From contig NZ_JABXWI010000012.1 of NCBI RefSeq assembly GCF_014930365.1, forward strand, positions 109,044 through 173,043: a stretch of 64,000 bases of DNA, read 5' to 3'. Below, piece by piece: positions 33,608-42,179 of this stretch; within the stretch, counting starts at the first letter, position 1, and each line of letters opens with the position of its first letter. The translations under genes and the position numbers were made by a program. Source of the DNA: Streptomyces caniscabiei. GTDB lineage: Bacteria; Actinomycetota; Actinomycetes; Streptomycetales; Streptomycetaceae. A model generated the notes under the pieces. The model did no database searches. It saw nothing but the letters and a program-made list of their open reading frames with translations, and was not told where the DNA came from.

Positions 33608-34759
33608 TCACCCCTTCGGCAGCCCGAGAATCCGCTCCCCCACGATGTTCCGCTGAATCTCGGACGTCCCCGCGGCGATCGTGTACGACAACGAACTGAG
33701 CCGATCCAGCACCCACCCACGCCCCAGATCGAGCGCGTCCGGCCCCAGCACCTCCGCCGCCAGCTCGAACAACTCCTGCCGCGCCCGCGAATACCGCAGC
33801 TTGAACACCGAACCCCCCACCCCCGGCACCCCGCCGGTGGCCCCCCGCACCCCGCCGGAGGCCTCCCCCTCGCTCACGTTCCACTGTGTGAGCCGCCACA
33901 GCGCCCGGAACTCCGCGTTCGACCGCCCGAGCCGCCGCCGTACACCGGAGTCGTCCCAGGCCCCGTTCGCCCGCGCCTCCCGCGCCACCTCGGCCAACAC
34001 GCGCCGACACGCGACCACTTCGCCCACGAACGCCGTGCCCCGTTCGAACGACAGCGTCACCATCGTCACGCGCCAGCCGTCGTTCTCCGCGCCCACGCGG
34101 TTGGCGACCGGCACCCGCACGTCGTCCAGGAACACCTCCGCGAACTCCGTGGAACCGGCGAGCGTGCGCAGCGGACGTACGGTCACGCCGGGCGCGTCCA
34201 TCGGCATCGCCAGCCAGGAGATGCCCCGGTGCTTCGGCGCCTCCCCGTCCGTGCGCACGAGCAGTTCGCACCAGTCGGCGACCTCCGCGTGCGAGGTCCA
34301 GATCTTGGACCCGCTGACCACGTACGCATCGCCGTCCCGTCGCGCCCGCGTGCGCAGCGACGCGAGGTCCGACCCGGCGTCCGGTTCGCTGAACCCCTGG
34401 CACCACACCTCCTCGCCCCGCAGGATCGGCGGCAGCCAGCGCGCCCGCTGCTCGGCCGTGCCCTCGGCGGCGATCGTGGGCCCGGCGTGCAGCAGCCCGA
34501 CGAACCCCGCCCCCACATACGGAGCGCCCGCCCGCTCGGTCTCCTCCAGGAAGATCAGCCGGGTGGTCGGGGAGGCGTCCCAGTGGACCTCGCCGTACCC
34601 GGCGTCGTACAGCGTGCGCTGCCAGCCGAGGTCGTAGGCGCGCCGCCCCGGCCAGTCGTCGGGCGACGGCTTCGGCGGCAGCGAGGGGAGCGTCTTCGCC
34701 AGCCACTCCCGCAGCCGCGCCCGGAACGCCTCCTCCTCCGCGCTGTACGCGAGATCCAT
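33608..34759 (-). CDS. Acyl-CoA dehydrogenase, long subunit (FadE alpha-type)
   Basis: 383 residues. MDLAYSAEEEAFRARLREWLAKTLP, VWCQGFSEPDAGSDLASLRTRARRDGDAYVVSGSKIWTSHAEVADWCELLVRTD (FAD and substrate segment), FAEVFLDDVRVPVANRVGAENDGWRVTMVTLSFERGTAF and the C-terminal GTSEIQRNIVGERILGLPKG are all family hallmarks. It is closest in layout to the long partner of heterotetrameric side-chain dehydrogenases. The ATG is 12 bases after the amidohydrolase stop. The short partner follows after a 139-base gap holding a dispersed palindrome. Confidence 0.9.
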   Translation of the reverse strand: MDLAYSAEEEAFRARLREWLAKTLPSLPPKPSPDDWPGRRAYDLGWQRTLYDAGYGEVHWDASPTTRLIFLEETERAGAPYVGAGFVGLLHAGPTIAAEGTAEQRARWLPPILRGEEVWCQGFSEPDAGSDLASLRTRARRDGDAYVVSGSKIWTSHAEVADWCELLVRTDGEAPKHRGISWLAMPMDAPGVTVRPLRTLAGSTEFAEVFLDDVRVPVANRVGAENDGWRVTMVTLSFERGTAFVGEVVACRRVLAEVAREARANGAWDDSGVRRRLGRSNAEFRALWRLTQWNVSEGEASGGVRGATGGVPGVGGSVFKLRYSRARQELFELAAEVLGPDALDLGRGWVLDRLSSLSYTIAAGTSEIQRNIVGERILGLPKG

Positions 34760-34771
34760 CGCCCCGGGCCC

Positions 34772-35977
34772 CTACCGGCCGAGGTGGCGGTCGAGGTCCA
34801 GGTCGAGCATGCGGATGGCGTTGCCCCGCATCAGCTTGTAGACCGTCTCGTCGTCGAGGCCCTTCACATGGTCGAGGGCGACCTCCTTGGTGTGCGGGAA
34901 GGTCGAGTCGACGTGCGGGTAGTCGGTCTCGAAGGTCGCGTTGTCCCGGCCCACGACGTCCAGCGAGGCGACCCCGTGCTTGTCGCGGAAGAAGCAGCAG
35001 AACATCTGCCGGTAGTAGTACGTCGACGGCGGCTCGGGGATCAGGTCGCGCACCCCGCCCCAGGCGCGGTGCTCCTCCCAGACGTCGTCGGCGCGTTCCA
35101 GGGCGTACGGGATCCAGCCCATCTGCCCCTCGCTGTAGGCGAGTTTGAGGGTCGGGAACTTCACCAGGACCCCGCTGAAGAGGAAGTCCATCATCGAGGC
35201 CATCGCGTTGTTGAAGGAGAGCGAGGCCTGGACGGCGGGGGGTGCGTCGGGGGAGGCGGCCGGCATCTGGGAGCTGGAGCCGATGTGCATGTTGACGACC
35301 GTGCCGGTCTCCTGGCAGGCGGCGAAGAAGGGGTCCCAGTAGCCGGAGTGGATGGAGGGCAGGCCGAGGTAGGTGGGGATCTCGGAGAAGGTGACGGCCC
35401 GGACGCCCCGGGCGGCGTTCCGCTCGATCTCCGCGACGGCGAGGTCGATGTCCCACAGGGGGATCAGACAGAGCGGGATGAGCCGGCCGCCGCTGTCGCC
35501 GCACCACTCCTCGACCATCCAGTCGTTGTAGGCGCGGACACAGGCCAGGGCCACTTCCTTGTCGTGCGCCTCGGCGAAGGTCTGCCCGCAGAAGCGGGGG
35601 AAGGTCGGGAAGCAGAGCGAGCCCTCGACGTGGTTGAGGTCCATGTCCGCCAGCCGCGCCTTCGGGTCCCAGCAGCCGCGCCGCATCTCCTCGCGGGTGA
35701 TGCCCTCCAGCGTCATCTCGTCCCGGTCGAACCCGACGGCCGCGATGTTCCGCTTGTACGGGAACTTGAGGTCCTCGTAGATCCACCAGTCGGTCGGCGG
35801 TCCGTCCGGGTCCATCGTGATCTGGTACTTGCCCCCGACGTACGCGAGCTCGCCGATCCCGGCGGTGAGGGGCTTCGGGCCCCGGTCGCGGTACTTCTCC
35901 GGCAGCCAGGTCTCGAAGAGGTGTGCGGGCTCGATCACATGGTCGTCGACGCTGATGATGCGGGGCAGTTCGGTCAT
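34772..35977 (-). CDS. Amidohydrolase family (PF04909) protein
   Basis: 401 residues from ATG 35977, chosen because GGTGGAGGGG precedes it; ATG 35998 lies only two bases from the operator. The N-terminal metal motif is VDDHVIEP (D-x-H). Further parts are ARGVRAVTFSEIPTYLGLPSIHSGYWDPFFAACQETGTVVNMHIGSSS, with a metal His in NMHIG, LKLAYSEGQMGWIPYALERAD, and FETDYPHVDSTFPHTKE with the catalytic Asp. The family includes ACMSD-like decarboxylases and hydrolases. It is the first gene of a three-gene operon with the paired acyl-CoA dehydrogenases, under a perfect regulon operator. Confidence 0.85.
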   Translation of the reverse strand: MTELPRIISVDDHVIEPAHLFETWLPEKYRDRGPKPLTAGIGELAYVGGKYQITMDPDGPPTDWWIYEDLKFPYKRNIAAVGFDRDEMTLEGITREEMRRGCWDPKARLADMDLNHVEGSLCFPTFPRFCGQTFAEAHDKEVALACVRAYNDWMVEEWCGDSGGRLIPLCLIPLWDIDLAVAEIERNAARGVRAVTFSEIPTYLGLPSIHSGYWDPFFAACQETGTVVNMHIGSSSQMPAASPDAPPAVQASLSFNNAMASMMDFLFSGVLVKFPTLKLAYSEGQMGWIPYALERADDVWEEHRAWGGVRDLIPEPPSTYYYRQMFCCFFRDKHGVASLDVVGRDNATFETDYPHVDSTFPHTKEVALDHVKGLDDETVYKLMRGNAIRMLDLDLDRHLGR

Positions 35978-36000
35978 GGGTCCCCTCCACCGAGCCATTT

Positions 36001-36015
36001 CTGACGGACCGTCAG
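36001..36015. promoter_or_regulatory. TetR-regulon operator, amidohydrolase side
   Basis: CTGACGGACCGTCAG is a perfect 6-3-6 palindrome, 24 bp upstream of the chosen amidohydrolase start. Confidence 0.85.
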
Positions 36016-36089
36016 TTAGGTCCTCTCCAGCAGGCTAGTGGCGCACCCCTGGACCGACAAGGCGCCCGGCCCTACGCTCTGCCCACGAT

Positions 36090-36104
36090 CTGACACACCG
36101 TCAG
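36090..36104. promoter_or_regulatory. TetR-regulon operator, CoA-ligase side
   Basis: CTGACACACCGTCAG matches the consensus in 11 of 12 defined positions, 24 bp upstream of the GTG start at 36128. The spacing mirrors that of the divergent operator at 36001. Confidence 0.8.
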
Positions 36105-36127
36105 CTGAATCGGCAGGGGGCTCCGCC

Positions 36128-37627
36128 GTGACCGACACCGCCCATGCGCTCAGCGACTCCCGCACCCTCTGGGAACTCCTCGACCGCCGCGCCGGCCTCA
36201 CCCCCGACCGGCCCGCTCTCCTCCAGGACGACCGCACCCTGAGCTTCGGCGAACTGCGGGTCCGCGCCGAGCGGGTGGCGGCCGGGCTGTACGACAGGGG
36301 CGTACGACCCGGCACGGTCGTCGCCTGGCAGCTGCCCACCCGCATCGAGACCGTCCTGCTCTCCTTCGCCCTGGCCCGCCTCGGCGCCGTCCAGTCCCCG
36401 GTCATCCCCTTCTACCGCGACCGCGAGGTCGGCTTCGCGCTCCGCGAGTCGCGGGCCGAGTTCTTCGCCGTACCCGGCGAGTGGCGGGGCTTCGACCACA
36501 CCGGGATGGCGCGACGGCTGGGCGCGCGCGGGATCTTCGAGGCGTACGACGCCCTCCCGGAGGGCGACCCCGCGGCGCTCCCCGCCCCGCCCGCCGACGG
36601 CACCTCCGTCCGCTGGATCTACTGGACCTCGGGCACCACCTCCGACCCCAAGGGCGTCCTGCACACGGACCGTTCCCTGATCGCGGGCGGCTCCTGCCTC
36701 GCCCACGCGCTCCGGCTCACCGCGGACGATGTCGGCTCGATCGCCTTCCCGTACGCGCACATAGGCGGCCCCGACTACATGGTGATGCTCCTGCTGTACG
36801 GCTTCCCGGCCGTGCTGTTCGAGCACTTCGCGCTGCCGGCCGCGCTGGAGGGGTACCGCAAGCACGGGGTGACCGTGGCGGGCGGATCGACGGCGTTCTA
36901 CTCCATGTTCCTGACCGAGCAGCGCAAGCAGCCGGGCGAGCCGGTCGTCCCGTCCCTGCGGCTGCTCGCGGGCGGCGGGGCCCCGAAGCCGCCCGAGCTG
37001 CACCACGCGGTCGTACGGGAGATGGGGGTCCAGCTCACCCACGGGTACGGCATGACGGAGGTGCCGATGATCACGATGGGGGCGCCGGACGACTCGGTGG
37101 AGAACCTGGCGACGACGGAGGGGCGGCCACCGGAGGGGATGGAGATCCGGATCGCGGCGGACGGGGAGGTGCGGTTGCGCGGGGAGGCCGTCTGTCAGGG
37201 GTATCTGGATCCGGCGCAGTCGGCGGCGGCCTTCGACGAGGACGGGTTCTTCCTCACCGGCGACCTCGGGCGTCTCACCGACAGCGGGCATCTGGTGCTG
37301 ACCGGCCGCCTCAAGGACGTCATCATCCGCAAGGGCGAGAACATCTCGGCCAAGGAGATCGAGGACCTGCTGCACGGCCATCCGGCCGTCCAGGACGTGG
37401 CGGTGATCGGGCTGCCGGACCCGGAGCGCGGGGAGCGGGTGTGCGCGGTCGTCGAACAGCCGCCGGGGGCCGAGGCGCTGACCCTGCCGGACGTCACCGA
37501 CTGGCTGCGCGCGAAAGGGCTGTCCGTGCACAAACTGCCGGAGCGGCTGGAGGTGGTGGACGCCCTTCCGCGCAACGACACCCTGCGGAAGGTACTCAAG
37601 TACAAGCTGCGCGAACGCTTCGCGTGA
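36128..37627 (+). CDS. AMP-forming acyl-CoA ligase (cyclohexanecarboxylate-CoA ligase-like)
   Basis: 499 residues from GTG 36128 with AGGGGG upstream. ANL-superfamily motifs: WTSGTTSDPKGVLHTDRS (phosphate loop), THGYGMTEVPMITMGAPDD (adenine/aromatic loop), GFFLTGDLGRLTDSGHLVLTGRLKDVIIRKGENISAKEIEDLL (hinge and CoA part) and the C-terminal lysine in TLRKVLKYKLRE. It turns a carboxylic acid into its CoA thioester through an acyl-AMP. The closest well-known relatives act on cyclic carboxylates or bulky acids. Its operator puts it in the regulon, so it is a candidate for the pathway's first step. Confidence 0.9.
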   Translation: MTDTAHALSDSRTLWELLDRRAGLTPDRPALLQDDRTLSFGELRVRAERVAAGLYDRGVRPGTVVAWQLPTRIETVLLSFALARLGAVQSPVIPFYRDREVGFALRESRAEFFAVPGEWRGFDHTGMARRLGARGIFEAYDALPEGDPAALPAPPADGTSVRWIYWTSGTTSDPKGVLHTDRSLIAGGSCLAHALRLTADDVGSIAFPYAHIGGPDYMVMLLLYGFPAVLFEHFALPAALEGYRKHGVTVAGGSTAFYSMFLTEQRKQPGEPVVPSLRLLAGGGAPKPPELHHAVVREMGVQLTHGYGMTEVPMITMGAPDDSVENLATTEGRPPEGMEIRIAADGEVRLRGEAVCQGYLDPAQSAAAFDEDGFFLTGDLGRLTDSGHLVLTGRLKDVIIRKGENISAKEIEDLLHGHPAVQDVAVIGLPDPERGERVCAVVEQPPGAEALTLPDVTDWLRAKGLSVHKLPERLEVVDALPRNDTLRKVLKYKLRERFA

Positions 37628-37671
37628 CCGCGTGACCGCGCGACCGCGACCGCCGCGACCGCCGCGACCGC
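37625..37671. repeat. Imperfect GACCGC-based tandem repeat
   Basis: A run of GACCGCGT, GACCGCGC and GACCGCCGC units starts at the ligase stop codon and continues in degenerate form to about 37800. It is the only content of the gap before the EF-hand gene. Confidence 0.65.
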
Positions 37672-37838
37672 TGCCGACCACCGCTTGACCGCGCCCGATC
37701 GGTCGCGGTCCGCGCGCGATCGGGTGCGGACTAGGGGCGAGCGACCGCTGACCGCGCACGAGCGAGTGCGACCGATCGCCGACGGCCGCCGGCCGCTCGC
37801 GGGTCCTGCCCGACCGTGGCGATGCCCGCGCCGCAGGA

Positions 37839-38351
37839 CTACTCGGGCACGGTGAAGTAGCGCGCGAACGCGTTGACGACCTCCACCTCGTCCACCTTGC
37901 CGTCGGCGTCGGTGTCGAGGGTGGCGGCGGCCGCGGCGGCGGTCTCCTCGGAGGCGCCGAGGGCCTTGAGGACCCGGGCGGTCTCCTCGACCGTGGCCTT
38001 GCCGTCCCCGTCGGCGTCCGCGACGGCGAGCGCCGCGTGCAGGAAGGGGCGGGCGATCTCGGCGAAACGGTCGGGGTTGTCGCGCAGCCGCTTGACCGCG
38101 CCGTTCACGAACTCGTCCCGGGTGATGCGCTGGTCGCCGTCCCGGTCCGCTATGCCGGCCATGCCCTGCCAGAAGGCCTCGGCGCCGCCGTACAGGGCCT
38201 GGCCCTTGTCCGAACGGGCGGTGGTGCCGAACTCGTTGAGAACCGCCTTGCTCGCCGCGCTGAAGTCCTCGCGGTCGATCCAGCCGTTGCCGTCCTGGTC
38301 GAAGGTGGCGAACCGGGCGGCGATCCTGCGCTCGTACTCGCTGCTGACCAT
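37839..38351 (-). CDS. Four-EF-hand calcium-binding protein (calerythrin-like)
   Basis: 170 residues. Four EF-hand loops can be read: DQDGNGWIDRED (18-29), DRDGDQRITRDE, DADGDGKATVEE and DTDADGKVDEVE. Each has Asp at positions 1, 3 and 5 and a carboxylate at 12; the first has Asp instead of Glu at 12. Helices between them are intact (FSAASKAVLNEFGTTARS). The layout is that of the Streptomyces Cab proteins and Saccharopolyspora calerythrin, thought to buffer or sense cytosolic calcium. The gene is monocistronic. Confidence 0.9.
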   Translation of the reverse strand: MVSSEYERRIAARFATFDQDGNGWIDREDFSAASKAVLNEFGTTARSDKGQALYGGAEAFWQGMAGIADRDGDQRITRDEFVNGAVKRLRDNPDRFAEIARPFLHAALAVADADGDGKATVEETARVLKALGASEETAAAAAATLDTDADGKVDEVEVVNAFARYFTVPE

Positions 38352-38554
38352 GTCTCTTCGGGCCCGCCTTACGTCAAGTGGGGTGCTTCTCGGACGGAGC
38401 GTACGACGTCAGCGGCCGGGACGGAGCGTGAAAGCGGCGCTTGTACCAAGACTGCGGGAATTCCGGGACAACTGTGTGCCCGCCGGGACACCACCACGTG
38501 GGACGGCTCATACGTACGTACTGCTCACAGGGAGGGTGCGGGGAGGGTGAGAGG

Positions 38555-38956
38555 TCAGGCCGACAGAGGGTCGGCCTGATCGTCGGCGTCCGGCGCGACC
38601 GCCGAGGGGACGTCCGGGTGGACGTCGAAGAGGCGGCGGACGCCGAGCGCGGCGAGGACGCGGTTGACGTGCGCTCCCTCGGCCGGGCCGCCGCCCGCGT
38701 GGCCGTCGGCGGGGAGGATCAGCCGGAGCCGGCCCCGGCAGGACCGCATCAGACGGCGGGTGGCGACCAGTACGCCCACGCCGCTGGAGTCGCAGAAGAC
38801 GACGGCGGAGAGGTCGAGGACGAGACTTCGACGGCCGTCGGCCACCGCCTCGTGCACCCGCTGGCGGAGCACGGGCGACGTGACCAGATCCATCTCTCCG
38901 GACACGTGCAGCACGGCCCACTCGCCTTGCTCCCCGTCGGTCACTTCGAACGCCAC
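38555..38956 (-). CDS. STAS-domain anti-sigma factor antagonist
   Basis: 133 residues from GTG 38956, preceded by GAGAGG. The STAS fold shows in WAVLHVSGEMDLVTSPVLRQRVHEAV, RSLVLDLSAVVFCDSSGVGVLVATRRLM, which contains the phosphorylatable serine in CDSSGVG, and LILPADGHAGGGPAEGAHVNRVLAALGVRRLFDVHPDVPSA. It is a SpoIIAA/RsbV-type protein; phosphorylation at DSSG by an RsbW-type kinase would release its hold on the anti-sigma factor. It lies near, and points away from, an ECF sigma factor gene. Confidence 0.9.
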   Translation of the reverse strand: MAFEVTDGEQGEWAVLHVSGEMDLVTSPVLRQRVHEAVADGRRSLVLDLSAVVFCDSSGVGVLVATRRLMRSCRGRLRLILPADGHAGGGPAEGAHVNRVLAALGVRRLFDVHPDVPSAVAPDADDQADPLSA

Positions 38957-39544
38957 CGCGATGCCTCTCAGTCGCCGAACCGGAAGCCACTGCACCGCTT
39001 CCTGCTGCGCGGCTGCCCCGCCGTCGTTCCATGAAACACCCGCGGCCCGCCGAAAGCGCGGGGTAAGCGAGCCATTTCCAGGGCCTTTTCGGTGCGATTT
39101 CCATCGAGTACGGTCACATCTGATCGAAGATTGATCACGAATCACCTCGGTATCGATCCGATGCGGACTCATACGGGCCTCGCCCGGGCAGATTCGCGCA
39201 GATCAGACGCCTCATATGGTCGTACAGGCATACGAAAGGCGGGCGGACGCCCACGTGGGCGGTGTGGAAACGGCTTACTCGTGAGGTGCATACCACCTCC
39301 GGCCTCGCGAGGGGCGCGCATTGCCATAAAGGGGCGTGCGCGGTCAGCGGTGCCGACTACATTCGGGACGTCGGTACGCACAGGCTGGAATCGGGCCGGA
39401 AGCGGACCGGATGCAGGCTGGAAGCAGGCCGGAAACGGACTGGGGCCGGCCGTCGTCCGGCAGACGTCCGGCAGACGTCCGGCCGGCGCCCGACCGGGCG
39501 GGCATTCAGGAACGGCGCAGGTGAGAGCAGGGTGAGGGGGCCGT
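38957..39544. other. Divergent 588-base regulatory region between the STAS and sigma-factor genes
   Basis: It should contain promoters of both genes. Seen: an 11-bp tandem CGTCCGGCAGA repeat (about 39462-39494) and a purine-rich GGAAGC/GGAAAC repeat (39387-39446). No promoter could be fixed with confidence. Frames in it lack family motifs. Confidence 0.45.
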
Positions 39545-40126
39545 ATGGCGACGATGGACGCACCGCCCCGCTGGGACCGCAAGATGCAGCAGCGGCTGGC
39601 GCGCGGCGAGGCGGCGGCGCTCGGTGAGCTGTACGACCGGTTCGCGTCCCTCGTGCACGGGCTGGCCCACCGTGTCCTCGGCGACGAGCGGGGCGCCGAC
39701 GGCATCACCCGCGAGGTGTTCCTCCGGCTCTGGGAGAGCCCCGAGGAGTACGACCCCAAGCAGGGGCCCCTGCGGTCCTGGGTGGCGGCGCTGACCCACC
39801 GTCTCGCGGTGCAGCGGCTGCGGGCCACCGAGACCGCGGCGCTCGCCCGGGGCGGCGAGGGCACGACGGAGGACCTGGAACGCAAGGTCCACCGGGCGTC
39901 GGTGGCGGCCCGCGCCGACTACATCGTGCAGGCCATGCCCGCGCCGCTGCGGGCCGCTCTGGACCTGGCCTATTTCCAGCGCCGCGACTACCGCCAGACC
40001 GCCACCGACCTGGGCGTCACCGAGGACGAGGCCCGACGCAGGCTCCGCCTCGGCCTCCAGCTCCTCTCCACCGCCCACGACACGCGCCCCTCCGGCACCC
40101 CACCCGAACCCGGGCCCCTCACATGA
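39545..40126 (+). CDS. ECF-type RNA polymerase sigma factor
   Basis: 193 residues. Region 2 is GEAAALGELYDRFASLVHGLAHRVLGDERGADGITREVFLRLWE with the usual FLRLW; GPLRSWVAALTHRLAVQRLRA corresponds to 2.3/2.4. Region 4 is AMPAPLRAALDLAYFQRRDYRQTATDLGVTEDEARRRLRLGLQLL. Its helix-turn-helix lacks the usual glycine in AxxLGxSxGTVKSR but is otherwise standard. The stop overlaps the start of the downstream anti-sigma gene by four bases (ATGA), so the pair is translationally coupled. Confidence 0.9.
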   Translation: MATMDAPPRWDRKMQQRLARGEAAALGELYDRFASLVHGLAHRVLGDERGADGITREVFLRLWESPEEYDPKQGPLRSWVAALTHRLAVQRLRATETAALARGGEGTTEDLERKVHRASVAARADYIVQAMPAPLRAALDLAYFQRRDYRQTATDLGVTEDEARRRLRLGLQLLSTAHDTRPSGTPPEPGPLT

Positions 40127-41976
40127 CCACCACCCCCAGCCCGCAAGGGCCGCACGGGCAGCACGAGCCGGAGAACCGGGAAACCCCGGCCTCGGACTCG
40201 TCCCCCGACCTCGCTTCGCCCGAGTCCAGCGGCACCGGCGGGACGGACGACGCCGACGGGAGGACCGGCGCGGGCGGGAGGGCCGGCGTGGACGGGCCCG
40301 ACGGCGCAGGTAGGCCCGACGGCACAGGCGGACCCGCCGGCACAGATGGGCCGGACGTACCGAGTGGGCCGGGCGGATCCGCGCGGCCAGGTGCCGCCGG
40401 CGGCGCCGGCGGGCCGAGTGGGCCGGCCGGGGGCACGGGCGGTGGCGGTGACGAACCGGTGGGGCCGCCCCGGATACCGCTGCCGCGCACCTCCGTGGAG
40501 GACACCGGAATGCCTCTGCCCGACGTCATGCCGAACCCCACCCCCGAGGCGCCCCCGGCCACCCCACCGGCCCCGTCGGCCCCACCGGCCCCGTCGGCCC
40601 CCTCGGCCATGTCAGCCCCACCCGAGCCGCCGGACGACCCCACCCCGGCGCCCGGCCCCTCCGCACCGTCCGGAACCTCCGTGCCGTCAGCCTCGTCGGA
40701 ACAGCCCGACCCCTCCGTCCCCCCGGACCCTTCAACCCCACCTGGCTCTCCCGACCCCTCCACACCTCCGGCCGCTTCCGACGCACCCGGCTCTCCGTCC
40801 CCCTCTCTGTCCCTCTCCCCCCTCGTGCTGGAGCACCAGGTGCTGAAGGCGCTGCTCGGGGCCTGGGCGCTGGCCGTGTGTTCCGCGGAGGAGGCGCTGG
40901 CCGTGGAGGAGCATCTCGGGGTGTGCGGGGGCTGCGCGGACGAGGCGCGGCGGCTGCGGGAAGCCGTGGGGCTGCTGCACCCGCCGGAGAGCCTCGACCT
41001 CGACCCGGCCCTGCGCACCCAGGTCCTGGAGGTCTGCCTCGGCCGCCGCCCGCCCCGCATCCCCGTCCCCCGCTGGGCCGCCCCGTACGACGCGGAGACG
41101 GCCCGGCTGGACGCCCTGCTCCAGGACATCGACGCCGCCGACTGGCACGCCCCCGTACGGCTGCGCTGGTTCGAGGGCGCGGGCCCGGTCAGCCGTCGTA
41201 CGACCGTCGCCGGGGTCATCGCCCATCTGCTCTCCGTCGACGGGCTCGTCGCCGCGGCGCTGGGCCTGGACGACCCGCTCGGTTCACTCGAACCCGGCCC
41301 GGACGAGCCTCCCGTCGGGGTCTCCCCGGCGGCACGCACCGAGGCGTACTGGAAGGCGTCCCACTTCCCGCCCACCCGCGCCCTTCGCGCCCCCTGGCGG
41401 CAGCAGAGCCACGACATCGTCCGTACGACCTCGTTCACGGGCGGCGGCCCCGACGGCTCCGACGACGCCCCGGGCCGGCCGGCGGTCTCGTACGGCGGCT
41501 TCGAGTTGCCCCTCCAGGACGCGATGCTCGATCGGGCGTTCGAGTGCTGGATCCACGCGGAGGACATCGCGGAGGCCGTGGCCTATCCGTACGAGCCGCC
41601 CTCCGGCCGTCATCTGCACGGCATGATCGACCTGGCGGCCCGCATGCTGCCGCTGTCGCTGGCCGAGCGCCGCCGGACCGGCCTCGCATCCCCGCCCCCG
41701 CCCGGCCGCCACCTCGTACCGGCCGGTGCCCCCGGCCGCAGTCTCCGCCTGGAGATCGAGGGCTCCGGCGGCGGCGAGTGGCTGATCCCCCTCGACTCCC
41801 CCGCCGCCCTCGGCTCCGCCGATCACGAGGTGGCCCACGTGGCCCTGGACGGCGTCGAGTTCTGCCGTCTCGCCGCCGGACACGTACCTCCGGAGGAGGC
41901 GGCCGCCGGGCAGGGCGGCGACCGGGAGGCCATCAGGGACGTACTGTTCGCGGCGGCGGCCCTGAGCCGCATGTAG
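40123..41976 (+). CDS. Zinc anti-sigma factor fused to a mycothiol-dependent maleylpyruvate-isomerase (MDMPI) domain
   Basis: 617 residues. The first about 225 residues are a disordered Gly/Pro/Ser/Thr-rich segment with repeated PSAPPAPSAPSAMSAPPEPP-like stretches. Then comes a short zinc anti-sigma module, LLGAWALAVCSAEEALAVEEHLGVCGGC, with the H-x3-C-x2-C motif at H264, C268 and C271. After LHPPESLDLDPALRTQVLEVCLGRRP a DinB/MDMPI-like domain starts (ETARLDALLQDIDAADW, VAGVIAHLLSVDGLVAAALG, FECWIHAEDIAEAV). No membrane segment is seen, so it is a cytoplasmic anti-sigma factor, possibly mycothiol or redox responsive. It is cotranslated with the sigma factor. Confidence 0.85.
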   Translation: MTTTPSPQGPHGQHEPENRETPASDSSPDLASPESSGTGGTDDADGRTGAGGRAGVDGPDGAGRPDGTGGPAGTDGPDVPSGPGGSARPGAAGGAGGPSGPAGGTGGGGDEPVGPPRIPLPRTSVEDTGMPLPDVMPNPTPEAPPATPPAPSAPPAPSAPSAMSAPPEPPDDPTPAPGPSAPSGTSVPSASSEQPDPSVPPDPSTPPGSPDPSTPPAASDAPGSPSPSLSLSPLVLEHQVLKALLGAWALAVCSAEEALAVEEHLGVCGGCADEARRLREAVGLLHPPESLDLDPALRTQVLEVCLGRRPPRIPVPRWAAPYDAETARLDALLQDIDAADWHAPVRLRWFEGAGPVSRRTTVAGVIAHLLSVDGLVAAALGLDDPLGSLEPGPDEPPVGVSPAARTEAYWKASHFPPTRALRAPWRQQSHDIVRTTSFTGGGPDGSDDAPGRPAVSYGGFELPLQDAMLDRAFECWIHAEDIAEAVAYPYEPPSGRHLHGMIDLAARMLPLSLAERRRTGLASPPPPGRHLVPAGAPGRSLRLEIEGSGGGEWLIPLDSPAALGSADHEVAHVALDGVEFCRLAAGHVPPEEAAAGQGGDREAIRDVLFAAAALSRM

Positions 41977-42072
41977 GGGTCGGGACTGGGCAGGGCGGGA
42001 GGTCTCACCCCCGACGCTCGCCGGGGCGCAGCCGCGCGAACAAACCCGCACCGAGCACCACCGGCCCTCAAA

Positions 42073-42093
42073 GGGGCGCGGGGAACTGCGCGA
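42073..42093. repeat. Dispersed GGGCGCGGGGAACTGCGCGA element
   Basis: One copy in the gap between the convergent anti-sigma and purU genes, where it can act as a bidirectional terminator stem with flanking complementary sequence. Confidence 0.85.
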
Positions 42094-42179
42094 CCAGCCA
42101 CGACGGACCCGCACCCGCCACACCTCAGACGCCCCCGACCGTGAGGCGCCCCAGCCCGGCGGAGCCCCTAGCGGAGCCC

